64,000 nucleotides of DNA from Hirschia baltica ATCC 49814 (GTDB lineage: Bacteria > Pseudomonadota > Alphaproteobacteria > Caulobacterales > Hyphomonadaceae), in assembly GCF_000023785.1 (NCBI RefSeq), contig NC_012982.1, positions 3,286,001 to 3,350,000 of the forward strand. The letters run 5' to 3'. The translations under genes were made by a program, and so were the position numbers. Of this stretch, positions 9,890-19,124 are shown piece after piece. Positions within the stretch are counted from its first letter, which is position 1. Each line of letters begins with the position of its first letter. Below the pieces are notes generated by a model, which did not search any database, was not told where the DNA came from, and saw only the letters and a program-made list of their open reading frames with translations.

Positions 9890-9907
9890 ACCGATGAAAT
9901 AATCTTC

Positions 9908-9955
9908 TCCAGCTGGTCATCATATTATCGTTTCAAAGATCAGCTGGACGAATAT
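9908..9955 (+). terminator. Possible terminator after sodN
   Basis: An 11-bp stem with one mismatch (9908-9918 with 9938-9948) and a 19-base loop is followed by CGAATATTTT. The long loop and imperfect T-run make this only a probable terminator. Confidence 0.45.
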
Positions 9956-10089
9956 TTTCTCGACCACTTAAAGCATTCACCATTCCCATCACGATATAGT
10001 TCTTGCAATATTTAACCATTCATCTGGTCATTTTTTATCATTAATTGTAAACGCATATTGCTCTAAAAAGTGATTATTATTGCACCTTC

Positions 10090-10701
10090 ATGACTTATCA
10101 AATTATCCTTGCACTTTTTGCCTTTGGTGGTGTGGCATCCATAACACCTGGTCCTAACAATCTCATGCTCATGGCATCGGGAGCCAATTTCGGTTTCCGT
10201 CGCACGATCCCGCACATGTTAGGTGTTGGACTTGGTTTCATCTTCATGCTTTTTCTAGTCGGGATCGGATTAGTGCGTGTATTTGAGGCATTTCCTCAAT
10301 CATTTACAATTCTAAAAATCGTCAGCACGCTCTATCTTTTGTTTTTTGCTTGGAAAATTGCCAACGCAAAGCCTCTACAATCAGCATCAGATGAAAATGC
10401 TTTAGGTTCAGCGCCCCTCACCTTCATGCAAGCATCATTGTTTCAATGGGTTAATCCCAAGGCTTGGACAATGGGCACAACGGCGATGGCGGCTTACTCT
10501 GTGCAGGATGCACCATTCTTAAGCGTCTTGGTCATATGCGCTGTATTTGGGATCGTAAGCCTGCCCAGCATCAGTATTTGGACCATCGCAGGTACAAAAA
10601 TTCGTCAATTCTTAAACAGCCCACTCAAGACGCGTGTTTTCAACATTACAGCAGCCGTGCTGCTAGTTTTGTCCTTATATCCTGCTTGGTTTGGCCACTA
10701 G
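10090..10701 (+). CDS. LysE/RhtB family amino-acid exporter
   Basis: 203 aa integral membrane protein with about six hydrophobic segments, the normal size for this family. The N-terminus has the family signature SITPGPNNLMLMASG (about 17-31), and WVNPKAW appears in the central loop, as expected. It likely exports an amino acid or related metabolite; the substrate cannot be read from sequence. A 200-bp gap from sodN suggests a separate promoter. Confidence 0.92.
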   Translation: MTYQIILALFAFGGVASITPGPNNLMLMASGANFGFRRTIPHMLGVGLGFIFMLFLVGIGLVRVFEAFPQSFTILKIVSTLYLLFFAWKIANAKPLQSASDENALGSAPLTFMQASLFQWVNPKAWTMGTTAMAAYSVQDAPFLSVLVICAVFGIVSLPSISIWTIAGTKIRQFLNSPLKTRVFNITAAVLLVLSLYPAWFGH

Positions 10702-10736
10702 ACCCGACCGACGCTTAATCTGAGCTTTGATATCGC

Positions 10737-11141
10737 CTAGGAATTATCGTTTTCGTCATTTTTAGAACGACGCCCCAACACGATAACACGCTTACCTTCG
10801 CGTTCGGCTTTCTGCAGCCTATTTTCAACTTGAGTAGACATGCCTTCAATACCAACCCATTCAGAGTACAAAGGAGATTTCGCATTTCCATTTTGAGAAA
10901 TTTGCAGGTCTTCCTTTGGTACGATTTCAAATCCTAACTGATTGAGCAATACCAAAAAGCCAATACCAGTGAAAGCAGCTGTCGTCACAATTCGCACGAT
11001 GAATTTCATGACCATGCCACGAAAAGCAACCACGGCAGCAGCACTAGTCGCGCCGCCTCCCAATCCCGCAGCAGAAGCAATACCTGCAAGGTCTCCACCT
11101 TCACCAAAGACCTTATTAAGCATTTCTAGAATCTGTTCCAT
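10737..11141 (-). CDS. Uncharacterised small membrane protein
   Basis: 134 aa from ATG 11141, which has a GAGGAG ribosome site; the frame continues upstream without one. It has an N-terminal helix (MEQILEMLNKVFGEGG), a Gly/Ala-rich patch, one clear membrane segment (about 45-65, VRIVTTAAFTGIGFLVLLNQLG) and a charged C-terminal tail. I do not recognise the family. It is downstream of a 49-codon small membrane ORF and may be co-transcribed with it. Confidence 0.7.
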   Translation of the reverse strand: MEQILEMLNKVFGEGGDLAGIASAAGLGGGATSAAAVVAFRGMVMKFIVRIVTTAAFTGIGFLVLLNQLGFEIVPKEDLQISQNGNAKSPLYSEWVGIEGMSTQVENRLQKAEREGKRVIVLGRRSKNDENDNS

Positions 11142-11259
11142 GGAGACACTCCTCACCGCAAAAACCAAATAAAGATAAATAGTCTTACCCTGACTACCGT
11201 AATCCGTTAACAGGAATACTGTGTTCAATTGAGATAAAACACTATCATTTTTGTCAGCT

Positions 11260-11409
11260 TCAATGTTTGCCGGGCGGCGTTCCATTGTGGTCGGACATTT
11301 TAGGTTTGAAACTTGGCGGCTTGCTCTTATCGTCTTGAAGCGCCCATGCAGACAAATAAGCGATCAAAATTGTTCCAAGGATTAACCCAGCTATCTTTAG
11401 AGTTTTCAA
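11260..11409 (-). CDS. Small single-pass membrane protein (49 aa, TTG start)
   Basis: This small ORF reads LKTLKIAGLILGTILIAYL.. and ends ..PPGKH. It has one strong N-terminal membrane helix and a short Pro/Lys-rich tail. The TTG at 11409 is preceded by AGGGG at suitable spacing, and an in-frame stop lies just upstream. No longer competing ORF is convincing here, and the predicted helix supports a real gene. It lies about 120 bp upstream of the minus-strand membrane protein at 10737-11141. Function unknown. Confidence 0.5.
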   Translation of the reverse strand: MKTLKIAGLILGTILIAYLSAWALQDDKSKPPSFKPKMSDHNGTPPGKH

Positions 11410-11474
11410 TGCCCTACCCCTTTTCTTTTGAGGGGATCATTGTCACTAAGGCTGATCCAAATTCAATACCTTAA

Positions 11475-12287
11475 ATGCACAGGACTCATAAGATGTTAGC
11501 GAAGCAGCAACGACCACTTGCATTGATTACAGGAGCTTCAGCGGGCATTGGCGAAGCAATTGCGCGGGAATACGCTGCGAATAATTATGATGTTATTCTC
11601 GTTGCGCGCCGCAAAGAAAAGTTAGAACAACTGGCTGAGGAACTTTCAACGGCACACGGTATCTCAATATACATTCATTGCGTGGACTTATCTCGACCTG
11701 ACAGCACGCAACAAATTGTACAATATCTTCAAACTATTCAAAGAGATATAGAAATATTAGTGAATAATGCAGGCTTTGGATTAGCCCCAGAATTTACAAA
11801 TACGAGCTGGCAGGAACAAGCGTCTTTCTTGCAATTAATGCTCAATACACCCTGTGAATTAGCACATGCTTTGCTTCCAGCAATGCGAAAAAGAGGTCAT
11901 GGGAGCATCATAAATATCGCCTCAATGGCAGGCTTTGCACCAGCTGGTCGGGGGCATACTCTATATGCTGCAAGTAAAGCTGCTTTGATCAAGTTTTCGC
12001 AATCTTTGTACATGGAAAACCAAAAGTATGGCTTGCATATAGTTGCGGTATGTCCGGGTCTGACCTATTCGGAATTTCACGATGTGAATGGCCAAAGAGG
12101 CAAACTTGAAGCACTGCCCAAATATCTCTGGCAATCTTCGGAAGATGTCGCCAAGGCAACCTTTAAAGCAGGACAGAGATCCAATCCTGTCTGCATTCCA
12201 GGGTCCATCAATAAGACACTGTATATATTAAACAAAATACTTCCCGAACAACTAACCATGCACCTAATGAAAGCGCGTCACCGTTAA
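11475..12287 (+). CDS. Short-chain dehydrogenase/reductase
   Basis: 270 aa classical SDR with a Rossmann fold that uses NAD(P)H. Visible motifs are TGASAGIG (19-26), NNAG (97-100), catalytic Ser150 (INIAS) and the YxxxK pair Tyr164/Lys168 (YAASK). The VARR motif after beta-2 hints at NADPH preference. Similar SDRs of this subgroup reduce acyl or aldehyde substrates, but the exact substrate is unknown. ATG 11475 or the ATG at 11493 may be the start. Confidence 0.92.
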   Translation: MHRTHKMLAKQQRPLALITGASAGIGEAIAREYAANNYDVILVARRKEKLEQLAEELSTAHGISIYIHCVDLSRPDSTQQIVQYLQTIQRDIEILVNNAGFGLAPEFTNTSWQEQASFLQLMLNTPCELAHALLPAMRKRGHGSIINIASMAGFAPAGRGHTLYAASKAALIKFSQSLYMENQKYGLHIVAVCPGLTYSEFHDVNGQRGKLEALPKYLWQSSEDVAKATFKAGQRSNPVCIPGSINKTLYILNKILPEQLTMHLMKARHR

Positions 12288-12302
12288 ATTCAGGCGATAA
12301 TT

Positions 12303-12932
12303 TTAGCCGCGACGCTTGTTGACGCGATATGTGCGGTGGCGTGGAATATAGGATGAATATGGGTGATACGTCACAGAATTACGCGAGCGCACCATAGGAC
12401 TTTGAACACTTAAAAAGCCGCCATGTCCGCCGCCCCAATTACTAGAAACACCTGCACCGACACCGCCAGTGAAATTTCCATCCATGTAAATTTGCTGAGA
12501 ACCGTGTGATGTGTGCTGACAATTTGCGCAACAATTGCAGTTTTGGTGCTGAAGTTTTTGCGAATGTGTGATGACTTTTTGTGTCACAGGTGTCGAAGTC
12601 ATGTGTTGTCCGCGGTGAATGATTGGCGCAACAGATTCGACATAAGCTGGAGCCTCACCTGACAACACAACACGCCCAGTTGAAACAAATGTTCCTGAAC
12701 AAACTTCATTATCTGAGTTGGCACATGATGACGAATATATCTTAGTTCCAGCCGCACTTGGATTCGCGTAGTGAATAGTCGGTGAAGACGACGAATATGA
12801 TTGCACGTTCAAAGGCGCTGGAGCCGGCGTATGAATTGTCGGTGTATTGCTTCCATCAGCGAAAGCTATGGGTGTTAGTCCTGCAAACGCAGCAACCAAA
12901 ACAACACCTGAACCGAGAAATGATTTCATCAT
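12303..12932 (-). CDS. Uncharacterised secreted protein with Cys/His cluster
   Basis: 209 aa from ATG 12932 (a second ATG follows directly). A signal peptide ends at AFA (about 23-25). The mature protein is rich in Ser, Pro, Thr, Gly and His, has two related PTIH repeats early on, a CNCCANCQH cluster in the middle that could bind a metal, a Gly-rich stretch (NWGGGHGG), and a basic C-terminus. Family not recognised; probably an extracytoplasmic or surface protein. Confidence 0.65.
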   Translation of the reverse strand: MMKSFLGSGVVLVAAFAGLTPIAFADGSNTPTIHTPAPAPLNVQSYSSSSPTIHYANPSAAGTKIYSSSCANSDNEVCSGTFVSTGRVVLSGEAPAYVESVAPIIHRGQHMTSTPVTQKVITHSQKLQHQNCNCCANCQHTSHGSQQIYMDGNFTGGVGAGVSSNWGGGHGGFLSVQSPMVRSRNSVTYHPYSSYIPRHRTYRVNKRRG

Positions 12933-13053
12933 AATACGCTCACTAATTTCAACAATTAATGAGAGGTTAACTCGAACTATCAAGCTGACGCAATCACTCG
13001 CGCCTCTGGCGGGAATATTCATAACTGCATTCGCCTTTATTCAAGTTAGCAAA

Positions 13054-13317
13054 TTAGAAGTCGTAAGTGATTCCTTTACGCTCCCAATCGCCATAACGCG
13101 TTGGTTCTTCACCAGCAGGACCATTCCACTCTTCAACCAATTTTTTCTTGGCTGTTTCGGCCATTTCAGCTTCACGTCGAATGGCAGCCTCTTCCAATGC
13201 GCGTTTGGCAGCATCGGTCAAAACTTTCCCCGGTGCAGCGCCGGGAATTGTCGGGTTTAAATCCTCTGAATTGGCTTGAATTTCAGAATTTGAGTCATTT
13301 TCGTTATTTTGGGTCAT
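13054..13317 (-). CDS. SdhAF4-like (DUF1674) succinate dehydrogenase assembly protein
   Basis: 87 aa. The C-terminal motif RYGDWERKGITYDF is the diagnostic end of the DUF1674/SdhAF4 family, which protects and helps assemble the flavoprotein subunit SdhA. The N-terminal half is acidic and disordered, with a Lys/Glu/Ala-rich helix in the middle. No sdh genes are nearby. It is divergent from the htpX-like gene. Confidence 0.85.
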   Translation of the reverse strand: MTQNNENDSNSEIQANSEDLNPTIPGAAPGKVLTDAAKRALEEAAIRREAEMAETAKKKLVEEWNGPAGEEPTRYGDWERKGITYDF

Positions 13318-13464
13318 GCAAACTAGATAATTTCTATTTTTTTTTAGTCCAGCGCTTTTTAAAGTTGGAATTCATTAACCTTCATGAGTGACAACTTAAT
13401 AAGACCAATCAAATTCAACCCAAAGGTACGAATATCTGTACCTTCATCTCTTTGGAGCTGACCC

Positions 13465-14316
13465 GTGAGCTATTTGCGCGCAACCTTATTTATGTTCTTC
13501 ATCCATGCTATTTTTGCGGGGATTGGCTGGGCAATCTATGGCAATCAGGGCGCAGTTATAGCAACGGCTATTGCTTTGCTTTTCCACATTGCTGTTTTTT
13601 GGAAAGCTGACAGTCTTGTCTTGCGTGCCCACAAAGCTCAAGAAGTAGATGAAAACCACCCCTCTCCAATGGTGCGTTCATTCGTTAAAGAATGTCGTGA
13701 CCTATCTTTTAACGCCGGCATGATATGTCCGCGTCTGTTTATCATGGACGCTCACCAACCAAATGCTTTTGCAGTTGGCCGTGATGCACTTCACGCGTCC
13801 ATCGCTGTAACAAATGGTTTGTTAATGACCCTTAGCCGCGCCGAAACACGCGCAGTAATCGCACACGAGCTCGCGCATGTGAAACGAGGCGACAGCTTAT
13901 CCATGGGCATAGCATCGGCTGTTTCAGGTCTGTTAAACCGTCTCACATGGATCATATTTGCGCCAATTGGCCTATCTGCCATTTCATCACGATTCATCTC
14001 AAGAACTGTCGCTTTAATCTTTGCTTCTAAGTCTCGCGAACACGCTGCAGACCGTGATGGTGCAAAAATTTGTGGAAAACCCCTTGATCTTGCCGCCGCT
14101 CTGGAAAAGATAGACCGCAATACCGTATCTCTTCTCAACCCTATCGCTGAGAAGAACCCTGCGACAGCTCATATCTACGTGGTCGATCCATTGCACGCAT
14201 CTAAACGCACACACCGTTCATCCCACCCGGCAACAGAGAAACGCATTGCGCGTTTACGTCGTCAGGCTGAAGATAATAACATTAGTTCAACCGCTAAACC
14301 TGAAACGCGTTACTAA
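13465..14316 (+). CDS. htpX: HtpX-like M48 membrane zinc metalloprotease
   Basis: 283 aa starting at GTG 13465 after GGAG. Two membrane helices lie near the N-terminus, and two more follow the active site. The zinc motif HELAH is at 134-138, with the third ligand glutamate in REHAAD (Glu192). HtpX degrades damaged or misfolded membrane proteins with FtsH. Its stop codon directly abuts the GTG of rsmB, indicating translational coupling. Confidence 0.93.
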   Translation: MSYLRATLFMFFIHAIFAGIGWAIYGNQGAVIATAIALLFHIAVFWKADSLVLRAHKAQEVDENHPSPMVRSFVKECRDLSFNAGMICPRLFIMDAHQPNAFAVGRDALHASIAVTNGLLMTLSRAETRAVIAHELAHVKRGDSLSMGIASAVSGLLNRLTWIIFAPIGLSAISSRFISRTVALIFASKSREHAADRDGAKICGKPLDLAAALEKIDRNTVSLLNPIAEKNPATAHIYVVDPLHASKRTHRSSHPATEKRIARLRRQAEDNNISSTAKPETRY

Positions 14317-15780
14317 GTGAACGATACTTCATCAGGTAAAGGCCCGCGTTCACCACGTGGGCCTAATCGCCGTTCTGGACCAAACAGCCAAAACTCTTCA
14401 GGCGAACGCACCAGATCTCGTTCTGGTAAAAACCCACGTTCAAAGCCTCAGGACAATTCCACCAAACGTACAGGTGGAAAGCTGCCTCAAAACGGTTGGC
14501 AGAGCCGACGCGCTGCTGCGGATATTCTCATGCGTATCGTGCATGAAGGCGCAGACATGGATGAGGCGCTAGCAAGTTCAAAATTCTTCGACGAATTAGA
14601 AGGACCAGATCGCGGCTTTGCACGCGCAATTGCCTCAGCCGCCTTACGCGCTTTTGGCCGCATTGATGATGCTCTTGAAACCTATCTGGACCGACCATTA
14701 GAGAAAATAGACCCCGCTGTATTGTCTTTATTGCGCGTTGGTTGTGCCCAATTATGGGTTTTAAAAGCACCTTCTTATGCGGCAGTTGATGCGACAGTAG
14801 AAGCAGCACGCCAATGGAAACCAGCATCGCGAGGCGGCGGTATGGTGAACGCTATTTTACGCCGCGCCGGACGTGAACCAGAAGCTTATGAAAGCCTACC
14901 AGCCAGCCGCATCTGGCCAGATTGGCTATCAGAGCGTTTTTCCAGTGCGCTTGGCGAAGAAACCACGCAAAACATCGCGATGATGCAAATGCTAGAGCCG
15001 CGTATTGATCTGACCGTGAAATCAGATCCCGAAGCTTGGGCACAAAAACTAGAAGGCACAGCCCTTCCCTCTGGTTCAGTTAGACTACCCACAGGTGCCA
15101 GCCTAACAGAATTAGAAGGTTATGTTGAAGGCGAATGGTGGGTGCAAGATGTTGCCGCAACGCTGCCAGCGCAGTTATTTGGCGATGTCAAAGGATTATC
15201 AATTGGGGATTTATGTGCTGCGCCCGGCGGTAAAACAATGCAACTTGCTAGCAAGGGTGCAAAGGTTACGGCCATAGACCTTTCTGAACAACGTATTGAA
15301 AAAGTACGCGAAAACCTAGAACGCACAGGATTGAAAGCCAAAACGCAAGTGACAGATGCACGCCATTGGCGACCTGCTGAACCGTTTGATGCTGTGCTTT
15401 TGGATGCACCTTGTTCTGCATTGGGAACTTTGAGGCGCCACCCTGAAGGCGCTTGGAGAAGAAATGATAAAGGTTTGGATAGATATTCCGGCCTTCAGAT
15501 CAAACTTGTTCAAGCAGCCTACGACATGATGAAATCTGGCGGCACAATGCTATATTGTGTATGTACGCCCCTTCCCGCTGAAGGGATTGAAGTTGTCAAA
15601 GAAGCCGTTGATAGTGGCAAATGGATAAGTAAACCCATTACGCCTGAAGAAGTGCCCGGCTATGAGCATGCGATTGACGATTTTGGCGGACTATTAAGCC
15701 TTCCCAAATTCGATATTGAAAACCCCGAAGATCTCATCACGTCGGATGTGTTCTATATGGCGCGCCTTGAAAAGGTCTAA
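14317..15780 (+). CDS. rsmB: RsmB-like 16S rRNA m5C methyltransferase
   Basis: 487 aa: an Arg/Ser/Gly-rich basic N-terminal tail (about 1-55), a NusB-like RNA-binding domain (about 60-190) and a RsmB/NOP2 catalytic domain. SAM motif I is DLCAAPGGKTMQLASKG, motif IV is DAPCSALGTLRRHPE and motif VI is YCVCTPLPAEG. It should methylate a cytosine in 16S rRNA (C967 in E. coli). GTG 14317 follows the htpX-like stop codon with no gap. The basic tail is longer than in the E. coli protein. Confidence 0.93.
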   Translation: MNDTSSGKGPRSPRGPNRRSGPNSQNSSGERTRSRSGKNPRSKPQDNSTKRTGGKLPQNGWQSRRAAADILMRIVHEGADMDEALASSKFFDELEGPDRGFARAIASAALRAFGRIDDALETYLDRPLEKIDPAVLSLLRVGCAQLWVLKAPSYAAVDATVEAARQWKPASRGGGMVNAILRRAGREPEAYESLPASRIWPDWLSERFSSALGEETTQNIAMMQMLEPRIDLTVKSDPEAWAQKLEGTALPSGSVRLPTGASLTELEGYVEGEWWVQDVAATLPAQLFGDVKGLSIGDLCAAPGGKTMQLASKGAKVTAIDLSEQRIEKVRENLERTGLKAKTQVTDARHWRPAEPFDAVLLDAPCSALGTLRRHPEGAWRRNDKGLDRYSGLQIKLVQAAYDMMKSGGTMLYCVCTPLPAEGIEVVKEAVDSGKWISKPITPEEVPGYEHAIDDFGGLLSLPKFDIENPEDLITSDVFYMARLEKV

Positions 15781-15809
15781 TTTAGTTCAGTTTCCATTCA
15801 TGAATAGAA

Positions 15810-15837
15810 TGACAGTTTTGTTTAGATAAAACTGTCA
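15810..15837. other. Perfect 10-bp stem-loop downstream of rsmB
   Basis: TGACAGTTTT (15810-15819) pairs exactly with AAAACTGTCA (15828-15837) around an 8-base loop. There is no T-run after it on either strand. It may be a weak terminator for rsmB or an operator before the lipoprotein gene. Confidence 0.5.
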
Positions 15838-15906
15838 GCTTGCCTCATATCTGCCGTAAAACAGGACGATATGATTTGCATTCTTGTTTCATGTTTGGAG
15901 CCCGCC

Positions 15907-16425
15907 ATGACACTGTCTATGAAAAACCTAAAACAAACCAATCCAGCAAAAAACATGATGTTTGCTTTGGTGGCAGGTACGGCGCTAGCCATTACAGGGT
16001 GTGCGTCTAGTCAAGGTGCCAATGATTATTCCCGCGATGAAGTTGGGCGTATTTCTCGTGTAGATGAAGGCGTGATCGTCGCCTCTCGCGCTGTGCAGAT
16101 ATCGGCATCCAATAACGGCCTTCTTGGCGCAGCGACTGGTGCGGTCATTGGTGGAATTGCCGGAAGCCAAGTTGGCGGCGGTGATGATGAAAAAGCAATC
16201 GCCGGTGTTGTTGGAGCCGTTGGAGGCGCTATCGCTGGTCAGCAAATCAACAAATCAGCGGGCAAGCAGCTGGGTTTTGAATATAAAATCCGCCTAGATA
16301 AAAATGACGAGATCATTTCTATCACGCAGGGCGGTGATGTGGCGCTGCCAAATGGAACGCCAATCTTTATTGAATACGGAAATCGTGCGCGCGTCGTGCC
16401 TCAACACGCCAATATCGGATACTAA
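15907..16425 (+). CDS. SlyB/Pcp-like glycine-zipper outer membrane lipoprotein
   Basis: 172 aa from ATG 15907 (GGAG upstream). The lipobox is in ALAITGCAS, giving a lipid-anchored cysteine. After a linker comes a glycine-zipper pair (GLLGAATGAVIGGIAG and AIAGVVGAVGGAIAG), the hallmark of SlyB/Pcp/Rick_17kDa-type lipoproteins. A beta-rich C-terminal domain follows (LDKNDEIISITQ, RARVVPQ). It probably sits in the outer membrane with an envelope-stability role. Confidence 0.88.
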   Translation: MTLSMKNLKQTNPAKNMMFALVAGTALAITGCASSQGANDYSRDEVGRISRVDEGVIVASRAVQISASNNGLLGAATGAVIGGIAGSQVGGGDDEKAIAGVVGAVGGAIAGQQINKSAGKQLGFEYKIRLDKNDEIISITQGGDVALPNGTPIFIEYGNRARVVPQHANIGY

Positions 16426-16481
16426 ATCTATTTTTAGTAGACTTTCACCTAGGCCCAACGACATAATAAATGCAACCTAAT

Positions 16482-16511
16482 CCAGACAAGGAGCTTGCGC
16501 CCTTTGTCTGG
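16482..16511. other. 8-bp inverted repeat before rpe
   Basis: CCAGACAA (16482-16489) pairs with TTGTCTGG (16504-16511), with extra GG/CC pairing inside. It ends 18 bases before the rpe start codon. No T-run follows, so it is not a typical terminator. It could be a leader hairpin or a protein-binding site. Confidence 0.45.
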
Positions 16512-16529
16512 TGCTGATAGGCGGAATTT

Positions 16530-17186
16530 ATGTCTGAAATTTTGATATCCCCTTCCATTCTCGCAGCCGACTTTGCTAAGCTCGGCGAAGAGGTTCGTGC
16601 AATCGACACTGCTGGTGCCGATATGATTCATATTGATGTGATGGATGGCCATTTTGTTCCAAATATAACAATTGGCCCTGATGTCGTAAAAGCACTTAGG
16701 CCGCACTCAGACAAACCATTTGATGTGCACCTGATGATTTCACCGGTTGATGCTTATTTGGAAGCTTTTGCGAATGCTGGCGCTGATCTCATTACAGCCC
16801 ACCCAGAAGCAGGACCGCATTTTCATCGCACGGTGCAAGCCATACACAAGCTTGGCAAAAAAGCCGGTGCTGCTCTTAACCCTTCAACACCTGCAAACGC
16901 TCTTGATTACGTTCTTGAAGAACTAGATCTTGTGCTAATTATGAGTGTTAATCCCGGATTTGGTGGGCAATCATTCATAGACAACCAATTGCGTAAAATC
17001 GAAGACATACGCAACCGCATTGACGCATTGGGCACAAAAACTATTTTAGAAGTTGATGGCGGTGTAACGCCTGATAATTGTTCAAAAGTTATCAATGCTG
17101 GTGCAAACGCACTCGTCGCAGGATCAGCGGTGTTCAAAAAAGGGCCGGCAAATTACGCAAATGCTATTTCAGCTTTAAGAGGCTAA
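16530..17186 (+). CDS. rpe: Ribulose-phosphate 3-epimerase
   Basis: 218 aa, the usual length. It interconverts ribulose-5-phosphate and xylulose-5-phosphate in the pentose phosphate pathway. Visible family motifs are [15 protein letters not shown] near the N-terminus, [28 protein letters not shown] and EVDGGV near the phosphate site. It is a TIM-barrel metalloenzyme of the cytosol. A short gap to the heparinase gene suggests co-transcription. Confidence 0.97.
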   Translation: MSEILISPSILAADFAKLGEEVRAIDTAGADMIHIDVMDGHFVPNITIGPDVVKALRPHSDKPFDVHLMISPVDAYLEAFANAGADLITAHPEAGPHFHRTVQAIHKLGKKAGAALNPSTPANALDYVLEELDLVLIMSVNPGFGGQSFIDNQLRKIEDIRNRIDALGTKTILEVDGGVTPDNCSKVINAGANALVAGSAVFKKGPANYANAISALRG

Positions 17187-17217
17187 CCGCACCAAAATTA
17201 TTGGAGTCCGGCGACAC

Positions 17218-19080
17218 ATGTCACCAGAAAACGAACAGTCGGAAGACCCGCAAACGCACGACGCGCTGTCAAGCGAGACAACAGCGGAAGATTCTAATCC
17301 TGATCAGTTAGAGTCTGAACAGGTGAGCGAACACACGACAGATTCAACTGAAACTCCCAAGCCACGCGCTATTCCTAGCCAATATGCAGATATGAAAGAT
17401 GCGGCGGAATGGACCGAGTTTACGGGCGAAGACGGACTTCCCATAAAATCATCGCCAATGTATCGGATGCGATTAAATCCAGCGACATTTAACGCGCTGC
17501 TAGGTAGCCCCAAAACAGGCCATCCAGCGCGCGCTAAACGCGGTGAAAATATCATCAATGGTCAATGGCGGTTTGGGACTGAAAAGTTGGAGGTTCCCGA
17601 AGCGCGCGCGCCTTGGGGCCCTCCTTTCCCGAGTGTCAATTTTGCAGACCGTATTCATCGCTTCCACTGGCTACGTGATCTTTTAGCTAATGGTGAAGCA
17701 GGCGAGAAACTGGCCCGTAGCTTAACGGTGAGCTGGGCTAAGGCGTTTGGCAAATGGGACGATACGGCGTGGCGCGTAAATGTGACTGCTGATCGCGTGA
17801 TTAACTGGCTGTCTGCTGCGCCAGTCGTCATTGCACCAGTATCGAGTGAAACAAGAGCCAATCTTTTGGACTGTCTTGCCAGACAAGCACGCCATCTGTC
17901 TTTGAGCTATGAAAATGTACACTCTCTACGAGGCCGTTTTCGCTGCGCATTAGCCCTTACATTGGCTGGTATCTGCTTACCCGAAAGCGAATCCTATCTG
18001 GAACTTGGATTAGAAAATCTTGAAAAAGAAATAGGTCTTCAACTTCTAAAAGATGGTGGTCATGTTACGCGAAGCCCTTCTCGGCTTGCTGAAACACTCA
18101 TTGATTTGAACATTGTTGAGGATTTCCTCCTGCGAATGGGCAAGGAAGCTCCCGCCTTTCTCTCAAAAGCACAAATGCGCATGCAGAACATGCTCAAATT
18201 TCTTCAGCTTGGTGATGGAGGTCTTCTTGTTGCCAACTCCAGTTCAGACGGATGGGACGGACTTGCGACAACCGCGCTTGCGCCTTTTGGTGAAGGCGGC
18301 GGCAAATTTGCTTTTGCACAACAAACTGGATTTCAACGCATTCAAGCAGGTGATCTGACTCTGTATATGGATACAGGATCTTCTCAAACCGGTGAGAACA
18401 CTGAAATAGCAAGTGCATCTTGTTTATCTATCCATGTTTGCGATGGTCCACATCGAATCATCACTTCCATGGGGGCATATTCCGACCTTGACCCTGCATG
18501 GAAATTTGCAGCCCGCCAGACAGCTGCTTCTTCTACACTTGTTTTGGATAATCAAAATTCAGGAATATTCAAACAGAATGAAACAACCGGGCTAATGGAG
18601 CTTTTGGGCCCGCCAAATGTATCTGCTCGACGATTAGAAGAAGGTGATCAATTTCTTCTGGAAGGACAACATTCAGGCTGGAGACAAAGCCACGGCCTCG
18701 TGCATAGACGCAGATTATTTTTAGCTAAAAACGGGACGCGAATAACCGGTGAAGACTCTGTCTACCGACCCCTAGCTGAAATTTCTACACCACCGGAAGA
18801 AGATGTCCCATGCGCATTGCGTTTCCAGCTTCACCCTCAAATTTCTGTAGAACAGGGTGAAGACACACATTCTGTGTTTCTACTTATCGGAGACACCGGA
18901 ATTACTTGGAAACTTAGAGCGGAGCAGACAGTGCATGTTGAAAAAACTGTTTACACGGCGGGCGGTGTGCGCCTCCCAGCTGCACAACTGGTCGTTTATT
19001 GTAAAGTTAATCCAATTGGAGATGGCACTACTGCGCCAAACAGGTTACGTTGGGCACTGAGTCGCACCTCAAGTGATTGA
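17218..19080 (+). CDS. Heparinase II/III-like protein
   Basis: 620 aa; ATG 17218 has a GGAG site. An acidic Glu/Thr/Ser-rich leader of about 55 residues precedes an alpha/alpha-toroid-like domain and a beta-sandwich C-domain typical of heparinase II/III-like polysaccharide lyases. Supporting text includes FHWLRDL, SWAKAFGKWDDTAWRV and SYENVHSLRGRF. No secretion signal is visible. The substrate is unknown; a uronic-acid-containing polysaccharide is the usual expectation. Position between rpe and purH is, as I recall, common for such genes in alphaproteobacteria. Confidence 0.88.
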   Translation: MSPENEQSEDPQTHDALSSETTAEDSNPDQLESEQVSEHTTDSTETPKPRAIPSQYADMKDAAEWTEFTGEDGLPIKSSPMYRMRLNPATFNALLGSPKTGHPARAKRGENIINGQWRFGTEKLEVPEARAPWGPPFPSVNFADRIHRFHWLRDLLANGEAGEKLARSLTVSWAKAFGKWDDTAWRVNVTADRVINWLSAAPVVIAPVSSETRANLLDCLARQARHLSLSYENVHSLRGRFRCALALTLAGICLPESESYLELGLENLEKEIGLQLLKDGGHVTRSPSRLAETLIDLNIVEDFLLRMGKEAPAFLSKAQMRMQNMLKFLQLGDGGLLVANSSSDGWDGLATTALAPFGEGGGKFAFAQQTGFQRIQAGDLTLYMDTGSSQTGENTEIASASCLSIHVCDGPHRIITSMGAYSDLDPAWKFAARQTAASSTLVLDNQNSGIFKQNETTGLMELLGPPNVSARRLEEGDQFLLEGQHSGWRQSHGLVHRRRLFLAKNGTRITGEDSVYRPLAEISTPPEEDVPCALRFQLHPQISVEQGEDTHSVFLLIGDTGITWKLRAEQTVHVEKTVYTAGGVRLPAAQLVVYCKVNPIGDGTTAPNRLRWALSRTSSD

Positions 19081-19124
19081 GTTCTCTGATATCAATAGTG
19101 TTACTGCATAAGAGAGTATAGTTT

